From: Simiduia agarivorans SA1 = DSM 21679
GTDB taxonomy: Bacteria > Pseudomonadota > Gammaproteobacteria > Pseudomonadales > Cellvibrionaceae
Assembly (NCBI RefSeq): GCF_000305785.2
Contig: NC_018868.3
Span: 2,896,269-2,960,268 of the forward strand
Reading direction: 5' to 3'
DNA: 64,000 nt
In this document: positions 1 through 8,675 of the stretch, piece after piece
How positions within the stretch are numbered: the first letter of the stretch is position 1
Layout: each line of letters begins with the position of its first letter
Notes under the pieces: generated by a model
What the model was told of the DNA's origin: nothing
Databases searched by the model: none
Seen by the model: the letters and a program-made list of their open reading frames with translations, nothing else
Position numbers and translations under genes: made by a program

Positions 1-89
1 CGCTCGCTGCCATAGGGTACCTGAAAATGCTGGCCTGATTTGTGCAGGCAGGTTGAAAACCATTTCAGTGTAGTTCAAGGAGCTTGTGT

Positions 90-887
90 ATGAGGGGGCT
101 GGTCCTGAGTTTTGTGGCGGGTGGTTATCATTGGCGCTACGCCCGTGAGCTGGAAAGCCAGCGCGTGTATGCCGCGCGCATGGGCTATGACTTCCGTCTG
201 GCGGTCTTGCCGGTGTTGCACCGGTTGGGACCTGAATTGGTCTGGTTCAAAATCCATCTGATCCGGGCGGCGTTGCAGCGGGGTTATGATTGGGTCTTGT
301 TTGTGGACGCCGATGCGCGGATACAATCGGAATGCCCACCAGTGGAGCCCTCGCTCCACAAGGATAAATCCATCTACCTGACACGGGGTTATTCCGGTCG
401 GTTCAACTCGGGCGTGATGTTGTTCAGGCGCACCAATGCCAGCTTTGAATTTCTCATCACGCTGCTGCGTCACCGTACCGATGTTGTGCCCGCTGAGGAC
501 GATGTTGGGTGGGGTGAAAATGGTCATGTGATTCATTTCGCCAAGGCCAACCCGTCCGTTCAGGCACTGGACGAACGCTGGAATAACAACGGCCGGCCAC
601 TGGCGGCGGACTATATCCGGCATTTCAGCGCGGGCCCAATGCGCGCCTGTCATAAAGCGGGCGTTATTCCCATGGTCAAGGCGCAGCTAACGGCAATCAT
701 CAATCGCCTACTGGTACGGCTGGCACCGCAGACCGATCCTTTTGCACAGGCACTGTTGTTTGAACGTTGGGCGCAGGCGTGTTTCCAATCGCCGTCGCAA
801 AATGCAAATGATCGGGTACCTGTTTATCAAATTGAAAAAAAAGAGCGCCTTATCGCGCAAAAACACGCTGAAATACTGGCACGCTAA
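90..887 (+). CDS. DXD-type glycosyltransferase-like protein
   Basis: 265-residue cytoplasmic protein, first complete gene of the exopolysaccharide cluster. An N-terminal stretch rich in Tyr and Arg leads to the hydrophobic-acidic segment VLFVDADARI, a DXD-like metal and nucleotide-sugar site, followed by FNSGVMLFR and a region with paired acidic residues (PAEDDVGWGENG), the layout of GT34/GMA12-type galactosyl- or mannosyltransferases. The ATG at 90 follows an AAGGAG-like site about 8 nt upstream; an in-frame TTG at 84 is less likely. Donor and acceptor cannot be read from sequence. The preceding 89 bases probably hold the end of another cluster gene. Confidence 0.65.
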   Translation: MRGLVLSFVAGGYHWRYARELESQRVYAARMGYDFRLAVLPVLHRLGPELVWFKIHLIRAALQRGYDWVLFVDADARIQSECPPVEPSLHKDKSIYLTRGYSGRFNSGVMLFRRTNASFEFLITLLRHRTDVVPAEDDVGWGENGHVIHFAKANPSVQALDERWNNNGRPLAADYIRHFSAGPMRACHKAGVIPMVKAQLTAIINRLLVRLAPQTDPFAQALLFERWAQACFQSPSQNANDRVPVYQIEKKERLIAQKHAEILAR

Positions 888-928
888 CTGCAACACCTCT
901 GCGCAACTATTTTTCGGGAGTGCGGACA

Positions 929-2170
929 ATGATTTCAGTAGGCAGTCATTCAGAGGGTGTTGTGTCGGCAAATGCGATGTTTGACCGGTGCGTCGCCCTG
1001 CTTTGTGTGGTGCTCGTTGTGCCTGTGTGGCTGGTCAATGGCGCATTGGCATTGGCAACGCGACAACCGTTGCTGGAGTGGCATCTCAAACGGGATGATC
1101 TTGGCCGGGCGTTGGTGTTGCCGGTATTCAGTTGTGGACTGTTGCGTGAGTCCGCGTATCTTTTAGCCATCTTCAAAGGCCAGCTGGCGTTGGTCGGCAT
1201 TGAGCTGGAATGCCATAGCCTCGCGGGCTTTGGCATCAGTGATCGCTGGCGCGAACAGCCGGCGGGATTGTTTTCCAGCTATGGGACTTTATTGCGCGTA
1301 GGCTACGTGGGCCAGTCACCTGCCGAAGCATTGGATCAACAATGCGAGAATCAGTCACTTCGCGCCTATATTGCCATCCTGGTGAAAGCGGTTGTGAACC
1401 GATTGCTGTTTGCCGAATGCGGTTTGCGTTGCACAAATGAATTTGATTTGTTGGGTCTCAGGATTCACAACCGCAAGCTGCATGAGGCTGTGACATTTGT
1501 CACTGAGGCGCCAAAAAACTCCTGTAAAAAATTGTTTTTCGTCAATGTGAATTCGGTCAATCTCGCGCACAACGATGCGCGTCTGACCGATGATATCAAC
1601 TGCGCTGACCTGGCGCTGGTTGATGGCAGCGGCGTGCGTATGGCGGCACGGATGCAAGGAATCAAGCTGTTGGACAATATCAACGGCACAGACTTTCTTC
1701 CGCATTTATGCGCCGCGATGGCGGAAAAAGGGCAGCGGCTGTTCCTGTTGGGATCCGCACCGGGCATTGCCGAGCAGGCCGCTTACAATCTCAAAACCCA
1801 GTTTCCCTCACTGCAGATTGCCGGGCATTACCACGGATTTTTCTCTGCCGATCAGACCGATGATGTGATCGAAATGATCAATGCATCCAAAGCCGATGTG
1901 TTATTGGTTGCGCAGGGTTCCCCCAGGCAGGAGCGCTGGATAAACGCACACAGTGACTGGCTGAAGGTAAATTGTGCCTTGGCAGTGGGTGGGCTTTTGG
2001 ATTTCACCTCTGGCCGCATTCCACGCGCACCGCAATGGATGTGCGAAATTGGTATGGAATGGGTATATCGGTTATGGCAAGAGCCGTATAAAAAATTCAA
2101 TCGCTATGTGATTGGTAACCCGGTTTTTATTGCCCGATGTGTTGCGCAAAAATTTTTCCGATCCCGCTGA
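929..2170 (+). CDS. WecG/TagA/CpsF (GT26) glycosyltransferase with degenerate PGT-like N-terminal region
   Basis: 413 residues in two parts. The C-terminal half (roughly 180-400) is a GT26 domain: FVNVNSVNLAH, DGSGVRMAA, LFLLGSAPG and VAQGSPRQERW are typical of WecG/TagA enzymes, which add the second sugar to a lipid-linked precursor. The N-terminal half has a hydrophobic segment near residues 17-40 and then resembles the tail of a bacterial sugar transferase (ALVGI..., PAGLFSSYGTLLRVG), but lacks the KFRSM and DELPQ motifs and so is probably not catalytic. The ATG at 929 is preceded by GGGAG; a GTG at 920 is also in frame. A strong terminator follows. Confidence 0.8.
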   Translation: MISVGSHSEGVVSANAMFDRCVALLCVVLVVPVWLVNGALALATRQPLLEWHLKRDDLGRALVLPVFSCGLLRESAYLLAIFKGQLALVGIELECHSLAGFGISDRWREQPAGLFSSYGTLLRVGYVGQSPAEALDQQCENQSLRAYIAILVKAVVNRLLFAECGLRCTNEFDLLGLRIHNRKLHEAVTFVTEAPKNSCKKLFFVNVNSVNLAHNDARLTDDINCADLALVDGSGVRMAARMQGIKLLDNINGTDFLPHLCAAMAEKGQRLFLLGSAPGIAEQAAYNLKTQFPSLQIAGHYHGFFSADQTDDVIEMINASKADVLLVAQGSPRQERWINAHSDWLKVNCALAVGGLLDFTSGRIPRAPQWMCEIGMEWVYRLWQEPYKKFNRYVIGNPVFIARCVAQKFFRSR

Positions 2171-2225
2171 TTTTTGCAAACCGAATAATTTGCGTTGCAA
2201 TCTGCAAATTTTCGGATGTTTTCGT

Positions 2226-2257
2226 AAAAATACCGCCACTTCTGGCGGTATTTTTTT
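2226..2257 (+). terminator. Rho-independent terminator after the GT26 gene
   Basis: An 8-bp perfect stem (TACCGCCA/TGGCGGTA) with a CTTC loop, flanked by an A run on the left and a T run on the right. It separates the first two glycosyltransferase genes from the initiating sugar transferase gene, and the flanking A and T tracts could let it act in both directions. Confidence 0.9.
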
Positions 2258-2337
2258 GGCATGTGGATTGCAATACCTGATACAGATAAAAAATTTTCAG
2301 TTGATCGAGTGTCGGTCCGTGTTCAGGAGTAATCACC

Positions 2338-3003
2338 ATGGCTATTTCAGTTCTGCACATTAATGCGCTTTTTGTTCGTCTGCTTCCCAAGCTGGAATTG
2401 GGTAAGTTGCGATTTCCCCTTTGGTTGCAGCGTGGTCTGGCAACCCTAGGATTGTTGGCCATTTCGCCGCTGCTGTTGCTCACCGCGCTGGCCATCCGGA
2501 TAGAGAGCCCGGGTGCCGTCATTTACACGCAAATCCGCGTGGGTGTTAACGGCCGTCGCTTCCGGATTTATAAATTCCGTTCTATGCGTTGCCCGAACGA
2601 TCCGAAGTACCCGCCGGCGGAAGCGTTGCAAAGTGATCGCGAGGGCATTTGCCAGAAAATGTACCGCGACCCGCGCATCACCCGCGTGGGTGCGATTATC
2701 CGCAAGCTATCAATCGATGAATTGCCCCAGCTGTTCAATGTGGTGCTGGGTGATATGGCGCTGATCGGGCCGCGCCCGGCGCTGGAAAGGGAAGTGGCGC
2801 AGTACCAGATGCGCGCAATGGAGCGTCTGGATGCAATGCCGGGTTTGACGGGTTTGTGGCAGGTTTCCGGCCGAGCCGATACCACCTTTGATGAGCAGAT
2901 CGATCTGGATTTGCGTTACGTGCGGGGTCAAAGCCTGTGGTTGGACATGAAAATCCTGTGCCTCACCGTGCCCGCAGTTCTGTTTGGTAAAGGCGCCTAT
3001 TGA
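2338..3003 (+). CDS. Initiating sugar transferase (phosphoglycosyl transferase, WcaJ/WbaP type)
   Basis: 221 residues. It would transfer a sugar phosphate to undecaprenyl phosphate, the first membrane step in exopolysaccharide repeat-unit synthesis. A hydrophobic re-entrant segment lies near residues 35-55, followed by the family motifs KFRSM, the catalytic-type pair in SIDELPQL, IGPRPALE and PGLTGLWQVSGR. This is the short monotopic form without the four-helix N-terminal region of WcaJ. The ATG at 2338 has AGGAG upstream. Terminators lie on both sides (2226-2257 and 3027-3048), so it looks like a single transcription unit. The acceptor sugar is unknown. Confidence 0.93.
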   Translation: MAISVLHINALFVRLLPKLELGKLRFPLWLQRGLATLGLLAISPLLLLTALAIRIESPGAVIYTQIRVGVNGRRFRIYKFRSMRCPNDPKYPPAEALQSDREGICQKMYRDPRITRVGAIIRKLSIDELPQLFNVVLGDMALIGPRPALEREVAQYQMRAMERLDAMPGLTGLWQVSGRADTTFDEQIDLDLRYVRGQSLWLDMKILCLTVPAVLFGKGAY

Positions 3004-3026
3004 TCAATAGGCCAACTAAAAACTGA

Positions 3027-3048
3027 AGCCGCGCATCGCGCGGCTTTG
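3027..3048. terminator. Terminator between convergent genes
   Basis: An 8-bp perfect GC-rich stem (AGCCGCGC/GCGCGGCT) with a 3-nt loop, followed by TTTG. It lies between the sugar transferase gene and the convergent small membrane protein gene. Confidence 0.75.
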
Positions 3049-3059
3049 TGTGCTTGAGC

Positions 3060-3461
3060 TCAACTGCCCAACAGCCATTCCCACGCATGTTGATCCGGTA
3101 ACAGGTCTATGCCGGCGAAACTTTTCAACAGGTAGAGCAACACCAACGCGAGCGGAATGGCGATCACCAACAGTAAATACAGCATTACCGCCAGGCTCAT
3201 GCCACTCATGTGACGAAGGCGGGCATCTTCACGGTTGCGGGTACTGGAGCGGCGGTCCCGTCCCATCAGCAACACAACATAAAATCGCGCGAAGTAGAGT
3301 GAGGGCGTGAGCCGGATATCAACCGGATGCTGCTTGCCCGGCGCAGAAGCGCTGATAGCGACCCGCAGCGCTTCCAGCTGGACCAGGTTCAGACTGGCGA
3401 AAACCTTGGGGTCCAATTGGGAAAACACATGCTGGGTAAATGGATCGACCGGTTCACTCAT
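3060..3461 (-). CDS. Small membrane protein of unknown function in the EPS cluster
   Basis: 133 residues, starting at the ATG read as MSEPVDPFTQHVF. The N-terminal 60 residues are soluble (KVFASLNLVQLEALRVAI, then HPVDIRLTPSLYFARFY), followed by a basic GRDRRSS segment and one strong membrane helix near residues 85-110. The pattern HPVDIR...FARFY.VLL.GRDRR resembles a conserved small protein seen beside polysaccharide and membrane genes in other proteobacteria; no function is established. It is encoded opposite to the rest of the cluster and diverges from the export lipoprotein gene. Confidence 0.65.
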   Translation of the reverse strand: MSEPVDPFTQHVFSQLDPKVFASLNLVQLEALRVAISASAPGKQHPVDIRLTPSLYFARFYVVLLMGRDRRSSTRNREDARLRHMSGMSLAVMLYLLLVIAIPLALVLLYLLKSFAGIDLLPDQHAWEWLLGS

Positions 3462-3671
3462 AACGTTTACTTTTAAAGGAAAATATTCAATCGCATTTTG
3501 GTTATATGCAATCTGCAAAGGGCGCGTTTTCATATTGGTAATAATTTGTGGAAAACGCCAATTGGAAATATTTTTCTCAATAAAAACAATAAGTTATGTT
3601 TTGGCACGGCTTCTGCATTATCAAGGATAACCGGCGTTTATCGCCCTGAATCAAATCCCCAAGGATGCACT

Positions 3672-4940
3672 ATGCTGACTCAACGCTTACCACTGGCCAC
3701 TGCTTTGCTGATCGCGGCAATGTCGGGTCTGGTGGCCTGTACCCAGCATCATTCGCTGCCTTCACCGGATAACCCCAGTGACAAGTTCTATGGCACGCGC
3801 CATGAGACGGGTGAGCACGTCAGTCATGCCGTTGAGTCGCCGCGCGTCTATGCCTCCAATCTGGATTGCAGCGCCGCCGACAGTCGTTATCAGACTGCCC
3901 ATTTCCGCGCTGATCGTGCGTTGATTGCCTATGAAGCGGCCAGCGGCCAGACCCAGGTGCAGCAGATTTTCAATCGCGAATTACCCTTGAGTCCGGGCGA
4001 TCTGATCGATGTCCAGATTGAAGACGGTGAAGGCTTTGCCGGTCACTACATTGTGAACCCCGATGGCAGTCTGAAATTACCGCACCTGTCGGCCCTGGAC
4101 TTACAGGGTGCCAGCGAAGCGGAGGCTTCACGTCGGGTTGAAATGGCGCTGGTGCGCGCTGGCCTGTTTCTGCCAGCCACCGCACGCGTGAGTGTGCGCG
4201 TGCTGCAGTGGGCACCGGTAGAAGTCACGGTGACGGGTGCGGTGTTTGAACCGGGCCGCGTGCGCATCAATGAAAACAATCAGGAAAGTGTGATCGCAGA
4301 TCGCGTGGCGGCGTTTGGCGACTATGCCGAGCGCCGTTCGCTGGTAGAAGCGTTACGTGCCGCATCGGGCATTCGCCCGGATGCCAAATTGGATCAGGTG
4401 GTATTGGTACGCAACGGCTGGCAGCTGGAACTGGACATGAGCGGTGTGTTCACCGGCGAACCAGTGCGCGATGTGGCACTGGTGGCGGGCGATCAGATCG
4501 TGGTGCCCACCACCGGCTGTTTCCAGCCGCAGTTGGTGCGGCCCTCGCAAATTACACCCAAGGGTTTCCGGGTTTTTATGTCTAATCTGATTGCACCGGC
4601 GCTGGATAACGCGAGTGCGGCAGTGGGTCGCTACAGTTCCAGCCTGCCCTATGGCACGCGCCTGTTACAGGCTGCCGTTTCGGCTAACTGTGTGGGTGGT
4701 ACTCAGCTGACGAATGCGCCGCGCAAAGTGGTGTTGGCCAGCCTGAACCCTTTGACCGGTCAGATGCAGGTGGTGGAGCGCAGTGTGGAGCAATTGATGC
4801 GTAATGCGCATCGCGAGGATATCAATCCTTACCTGATGCCGAACGATGCACTGGCATGTTACGACTCGGACGTCACTAACCTGCGAGACTTTGCCCGCAG
4901 TCTCACCGACCTGATTGCGCCTGTGCGCCTGCTGATGTGA
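3672..4940 (+). CDS. Polysaccharide export outer-membrane lipoprotein (Wza/OtnA family)
   Basis: 422 residues. The ATG at 3672 is preceded by AAGGA and gives a lipoprotein signal peptide ending LVAC (lipidated Cys near residue 20). Around residue 100 begins a polysaccharide export domain (LSPGDLIDVQIEDGEGFAGHY, then VNPDGSLKLPHL), followed by SLBB-like beta-grasp segments (VEVTVTGAVFEPG, LVEALRAASGI). It would form the outer-membrane channel for the polymer. Only 7 nt separate it from the Wzz-like gene, so the two are probably co-transcribed and would form a trans-envelope complex. Confidence 0.88.
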   Translation: MLTQRLPLATALLIAAMSGLVACTQHHSLPSPDNPSDKFYGTRHETGEHVSHAVESPRVYASNLDCSAADSRYQTAHFRADRALIAYEAASGQTQVQQIFNRELPLSPGDLIDVQIEDGEGFAGHYIVNPDGSLKLPHLSALDLQGASEAEASRRVEMALVRAGLFLPATARVSVRVLQWAPVEVTVTGAVFEPGRVRINENNQESVIADRVAAFGDYAERRSLVEALRAASGIRPDAKLDQVVLVRNGWQLELDMSGVFTGEPVRDVALVAGDQIVVPTTGCFQPQLVRPSQITPKGFRVFMSNLIAPALDNASAAVGRYSSSLPYGTRLLQAAVSANCVGGTQLTNAPRKVVLASLNPLTGQMQVVERSVEQLMRNAHREDINPYLMPNDALACYDSDVTNLRDFARSLTDLIAPVRLLM

Positions 4941-4947
4941 GACGGTT

Positions 4948-6336
4948 ATGAATAATTTTCCTGTCATTTATGAACCAAAGCCGGAGCGGGTGCCGTTCTG
5001 GCGCCGGCGTCCGCACCGCTACGTGTGGGTCGCGCTGGTCGGTTACGGTGCGTTGATTGCTATCCTGATGCTGTATATGAGCCGCACCCCGATTTACGAC
5101 AGCGCCCATGCGCTGGTATTGCCCGGCAGCGGCTCGTCCAGCAATTTCAATATCGATGAAGTGGGTACCGCTAATCAGGACACCCGCACGCCGTTCGGCA
5201 GCGTGGAAGTCAGTCCTTTGGCGAACTACCGCGAAATCATTAAGAGTCGCAATGTGCTGTTGCGCGCGGCGGACCTGTTGCGCGTGCACCCCACCTTACT
5301 GGACATGCCGCGGGTGGAATTGCGCGAGCGCACCTCGATCATGATGGTGCACACCGAAGGCCTGAGCGGCGAGCGCGCGCAGGAAATCGGTTGGGCGTTT
5401 TATGAGGCGTTTCAGGCCGAACTGGAACGCTTGCGCAAAGACGAAGTCGCGCGCCGCGACGATGGTGTTCAGCAGGCTTTGGCGGGATATCGCGCAGAAT
5501 TGGAGCGCACGCGCCAGGCCATTGTGGAATTTCAACAGCGCTCCTTGTTGGTGTCGGAAGACCAGATGACCCAACTCATGGTGACCCTGTCCAGCGTCAA
5601 AGAGCAGCAACTGACGTTGGCTTCAAGCGCACGCAATACCGAAGATTTCGTTCGCCAGTTGAGTCTGGACCTGGGCATTTCACCCTCGTTGGCCGGCCAG
5701 GCATTTGCGTTGCAAAGTGACGCCGCATTCCGCGGCTACCTGAAAGAACTCGATGCCAGTGCCATGCTGTTGGCCGAATATTCTTCGCGCTGGGGTGAGC
5801 AGCATCCGAAAGTGGTGGCGCAGTCGCGTCGTTACGACAAGGCGCTGTCTTCATTAAAAGTGCGCTCGGTAGCGCTGGTGGGCGCGCAGGTGTCGGATGC
5901 GCTGCAAACCACCGACCTGCAGGCGTCACCCGAGCGCGCACAATTGTTCGCCACGCTGGTGGACAGCTTTGCCAAACTCCAGGGCATTGAAGCCGAGCGT
6001 CAGGAAATGGTGCGGGCCGAAATGACGCTGACCGACCGATTGAAAATTTATTCGCGCGAAGCGGCCGAGCTCGAGCGCCTGCAGCGCGATCATTCGCTGG
6101 CAGAAGCCGTGTACACCTCAGCGGCGGCGCGCTTGCAAGCGGGCAAGGCGGACATTTTTGCGTCTTACCCGGCGGTACAACTGTTGTCTGTGCCCAGCAT
6201 GCCGGAAAAACCCAAAAACCCCAGCGTGAAAATTGCCGCCGCAATCGGCGTGCTGGGATTCCTGTTCATTACCTTTGCGTTGTTGACCCTATGGCACCGT
6301 TCTCGCTTGATCGCGCTAATCTTGAAGAACAGCTGA
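4948..6336 (+). CDS. Wzz/PCP-type chain-length determinant protein (no kinase domain)
   Basis: 462 residues. An N-terminal membrane helix (about 27-46) is followed by a large periplasmic region with long heptad-rich helices (about 160-400), then a conserved Pro-rich segment (VPSMPEKPKNPS) and a second membrane helix (about 430-450). This is the layout of polysaccharide co-polymerases that set polymer length and contact the Wza channel. There is no C-terminal Walker-type tyrosine-kinase domain. Its 3' end overlaps the next gene by 46 bp in another frame, which suggests translational coupling. Confidence 0.85.
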   Translation: MNNFPVIYEPKPERVPFWRRRPHRYVWVALVGYGALIAILMLYMSRTPIYDSAHALVLPGSGSSSNFNIDEVGTANQDTRTPFGSVEVSPLANYREIIKSRNVLLRAADLLRVHPTLLDMPRVELRERTSIMMVHTEGLSGERAQEIGWAFYEAFQAELERLRKDEVARRDDGVQQALAGYRAELERTRQAIVEFQQRSLLVSEDQMTQLMVTLSSVKEQQLTLASSARNTEDFVRQLSLDLGISPSLAGQAFALQSDAAFRGYLKELDASAMLLAEYSSRWGEQHPKVVAQSRRYDKALSSLKVRSVALVGAQVSDALQTTDLQASPERAQLFATLVDSFAKLQGIEAERQEMVRAEMTLTDRLKIYSREAAELERLQRDHSLAEAVYTSAAARLQAGKADIFASYPAVQLLSVPSMPEKPKNPSVKIAAAIGVLGFLFITFALLTLWHRSRLIALILKNS

Positions 6337-7568
6337 TCTTCTGGGCTTTGGCACTGCATTACCCGGTATATGTGTTCGGGGGCTTGTATGTGTTGGGTTC
6401 GGTGTTGGGTTGGTTGTTGCTGGCGGTATTTTTGCTGCGCGGTTTTCTTACCGACGGCGCCAGCAGCCGCGGCGCGTTACGTCGCATCTCGCCACTGGTG
6501 TGGTTCTGGGTGCTCGGTATGCTGGCCATGCTGGTCGCCCTGTGGGTTGCCCATATCGATCGCCAATTGGGTACCGGCATGGCGATCAAATCCACCATTG
6601 GTTGGGCCAAGGGTTGGGCGTTGCTGGCGTTGTTTCCGTTGTTGGGCGTTATTCTGCGCGTGCGCCCGGCGGTGTTGGTGCGGGGTGTCAGCATCGCCGC
6701 TGCCAGCGCACTGCCCTTTGCCGCCTTGGGTATCCTCGCTTACGGCGCGGGGATGAGTGGCGATTTATACCATTCACCGTTAAAAGCGGTGGGTGGTCCC
6801 GGCGAGGTGTTTCACATCCGTCTGTTCGGTATTAACCCGGAAACCGGTCGGCCCCGCTGGCAGTTCATCGGGCCCTGGGCGCCTGCCGCCGGTCTGATGG
6901 CGTGTTTTTATCTGGCCATCATCCTGCGTGAACAAAACGCTTTCTGGCGCCGTGCCGGCATCGCGGGTGCTTTGTTCATGGTGTTGTTGAGCCAATCGCG
7001 TGCGGGGCTGGCAATCTTTGCCATTATCCCGGTGTTGTCCTGGGGTATCGGTCGCTTGCGCGAGCCCTGGGTGCTGCTGTTACTTGGCCTGGGATTACCG
7101 GCCCTGGTGCTGTTGGGCGAGCCCGTTTACCAGGCCGGTATGGATGCCTATACCCAAGTGAAGGAAAGCCGCCCGGGCTCCACCCGGGTGCGCGCGGCGC
7201 TGGCCCGCATTGCATTGCAACGCTGGGAATATGAAGCGCCCATCTGGGGCCACGGTATCGTGGAGCGGGGCCCGAAAATTGTGGAATACATGCCCATTGG
7301 TACTCACCACAGCTGGTATGGCCTGCTGTTCGTCAAGGGCATCGTCGGCTTGTTGGCACTGGCACTGCCCATGGCGCTGACCTGCGTGTACTTGCTGTAC
7401 CTGGCACAAAAATCGCGGCTGGCACAAACCGGTATGGTGCTGTGCATCATCATGGTGGCCTACAGCTTTTTTGAAAATCTCGAAATCCTTTCTTATCTCT
7501 ACTGGCCTGCACTTTTCTGGTTGGGCGTATCGCTTCAACCCGGGCAGCCAAGCGCTAAAGGAGCGTGA
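6291..7568 (+). CDS. O-antigen ligase/polymerase-like membrane protein (Wzy/WaaL)
   Basis: 425 residues with about ten hydrophobic helices. The large periplasmic loop typical of the Wzy_C family is visible around residues 280-340 (STRVRAALARIALQRWE, WGHGIVERG, GTHHSWYGLLFVKG), and an SQSRAGLAI motif sits before it. In this cluster it would polymerise or ligate repeat units at the outer face of the inner membrane. It starts inside the end of the Wzz-like gene. The next gene begins after only 2 nt. Polymerase and ligase roles cannot be told apart from sequence alone. Confidence 0.82.
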   Translation: MAPFSLDRANLEEQLIFWALALHYPVYVFGGLYVLGSVLGWLLLAVFLLRGFLTDGASSRGALRRISPLVWFWVLGMLAMLVALWVAHIDRQLGTGMAIKSTIGWAKGWALLALFPLLGVILRVRPAVLVRGVSIAAASALPFAALGILAYGAGMSGDLYHSPLKAVGGPGEVFHIRLFGINPETGRPRWQFIGPWAPAAGLMACFYLAIILREQNAFWRRAGIAGALFMVLLSQSRAGLAIFAIIPVLSWGIGRLREPWVLLLLGLGLPALVLLGEPVYQAGMDAYTQVKESRPGSTRVRAALARIALQRWEYEAPIWGHGIVERGPKIVEYMPIGTHHSWYGLLFVKGIVGLLALALPMALTCVYLLYLAQKSRLAQTGMVLCIIMVAYSFFENLEILSYLYWPALFWLGVSLQPGQPSAKGA

Positions 7569-7570
7569 CA

Positions 7571-8671
7571 ATGCAAAGTCTTTACCTGAGTGGTTACTAC
7601 GGCATGAAAAACAGCGGCGATGATGCACTCATGCTGGCGGCAGCCATGGGCGCGCGTCAATTCCTGAATGTGCAGGACCTGGTGGTGGGCAGCTTTTCAC
7701 CCGTCCTGTTACCGGAAATTGACTACCGGCCGGCGGCGTTGCGGGAACCACAGCGCATCCGAGGCGAAAACCGCATCCGCAATTATTTTCATGCAGTGGG
7801 TTGCGATGCCGTGCTGTTTGGCGGCGGTTCGGTGTTCCACACGGCCCAGGACATCAATGTGAAGCGCCACATGGCGCGTTTATCGGGTGTGGCGTTTGCG
7901 CTGGGCGTCGGTGTGGGACCGTTCAGGGATACGGCGGCCGAGCGCGCCTGTCAGGCGTATCTGCGCGCGGGTCATCGGATCCGCGTGCGCGATCAGGTGA
8001 GTTATGAGATTGCCACCGCGTTGGCGCCGGAGGCCGACATAGGTTTGTCATTTGACCTGGCACCGCTGTTGTTGACTCACCCTGCGGCCAATCTGATCGA
8101 GCCGGCCAAGCGCCAGGGCATTTGTGTGTGTTTGTGCCCGCGCGAGCGGTTGCAGGGCAATGCCATGGCCGAGGCCAAGCGCATCCGCGCGCTCGCCACG
8201 GCGTTAAACCGGGTGGCCGCAGAAACCGGCGAAAAGGTGACTCTGCTCGATTTCAACGGTCACCCCGAGCTGGGAGACCACGCGGTTCACCGGGAACTGG
8301 CGGCGCTGTTGTCGCCCGGTGTACTGGCATCGCATATTGCCTACAACGGCGACCCGCTTCGCGTTTTGCAAAGCCTTTCGCATTTCAAGGTGATCATCGG
8401 CATGCGCTTGCACGCCGCCATTCTGGGATTCATGGCCCAAACCCCGGTATTGGCGCTGAACTACCACAGTAAATCGGAAGGCTGGTGCGAGCAGATAGGG
8501 TTGGCACGCAACCTGCAATTCTCTTGTGGCAAGGCCTCTGAAGCACAACACAGTGCGGAGGATATTCAGGCCATGACCACAGCGCTGATTGACGGATTGT
8601 CACAAGGTTTTCAGCCACCGGTCATGAACAGAGATGAGGCATTGCAAAAATCTTTATTGAACTGGAGATAA
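7571..8671 (+). CDS. Polysaccharide pyruvyl transferase family protein
   Basis: 366 residues. Family hallmarks are the N-terminal SGYYGMKNSGDDALMLA, the Gly-rich segment LFGGGSVFH, and the C-terminal GMRLHAAILGF followed by LNYHSKSEG. These proteins add pyruvate ketals to exopolysaccharide sugars using phosphoenolpyruvate, and pyruvylation gives the polymer negative charge. The ATG at 7571 lies just after the polymerase stop, and the GT2 gene follows after 4 nt, so this is a tight operon. A GTG at 7565 is in frame but less likely. Confidence 0.9.
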   Translation: MQSLYLSGYYGMKNSGDDALMLAAAMGARQFLNVQDLVVGSFSPVLLPEIDYRPAALREPQRIRGENRIRNYFHAVGCDAVLFGGGSVFHTAQDINVKRHMARLSGVAFALGVGVGPFRDTAAERACQAYLRAGHRIRVRDQVSYEIATALAPEADIGLSFDLAPLLLTHPAANLIEPAKRQGICVCLCPRERLQGNAMAEAKRIRALATALNRVAAETGEKVTLLDFNGHPELGDHAVHRELAALLSPGVLASHIAYNGDPLRVLQSLSHFKVIIGMRLHAAILGFMAQTPVLALNYHSKSEGWCEQIGLARNLQFSCGKASEAQHSAEDIQAMTTALIDGLSQGFQPPVMNRDEALQKSLLNWR

Positions 8672-8675
8672 CACA

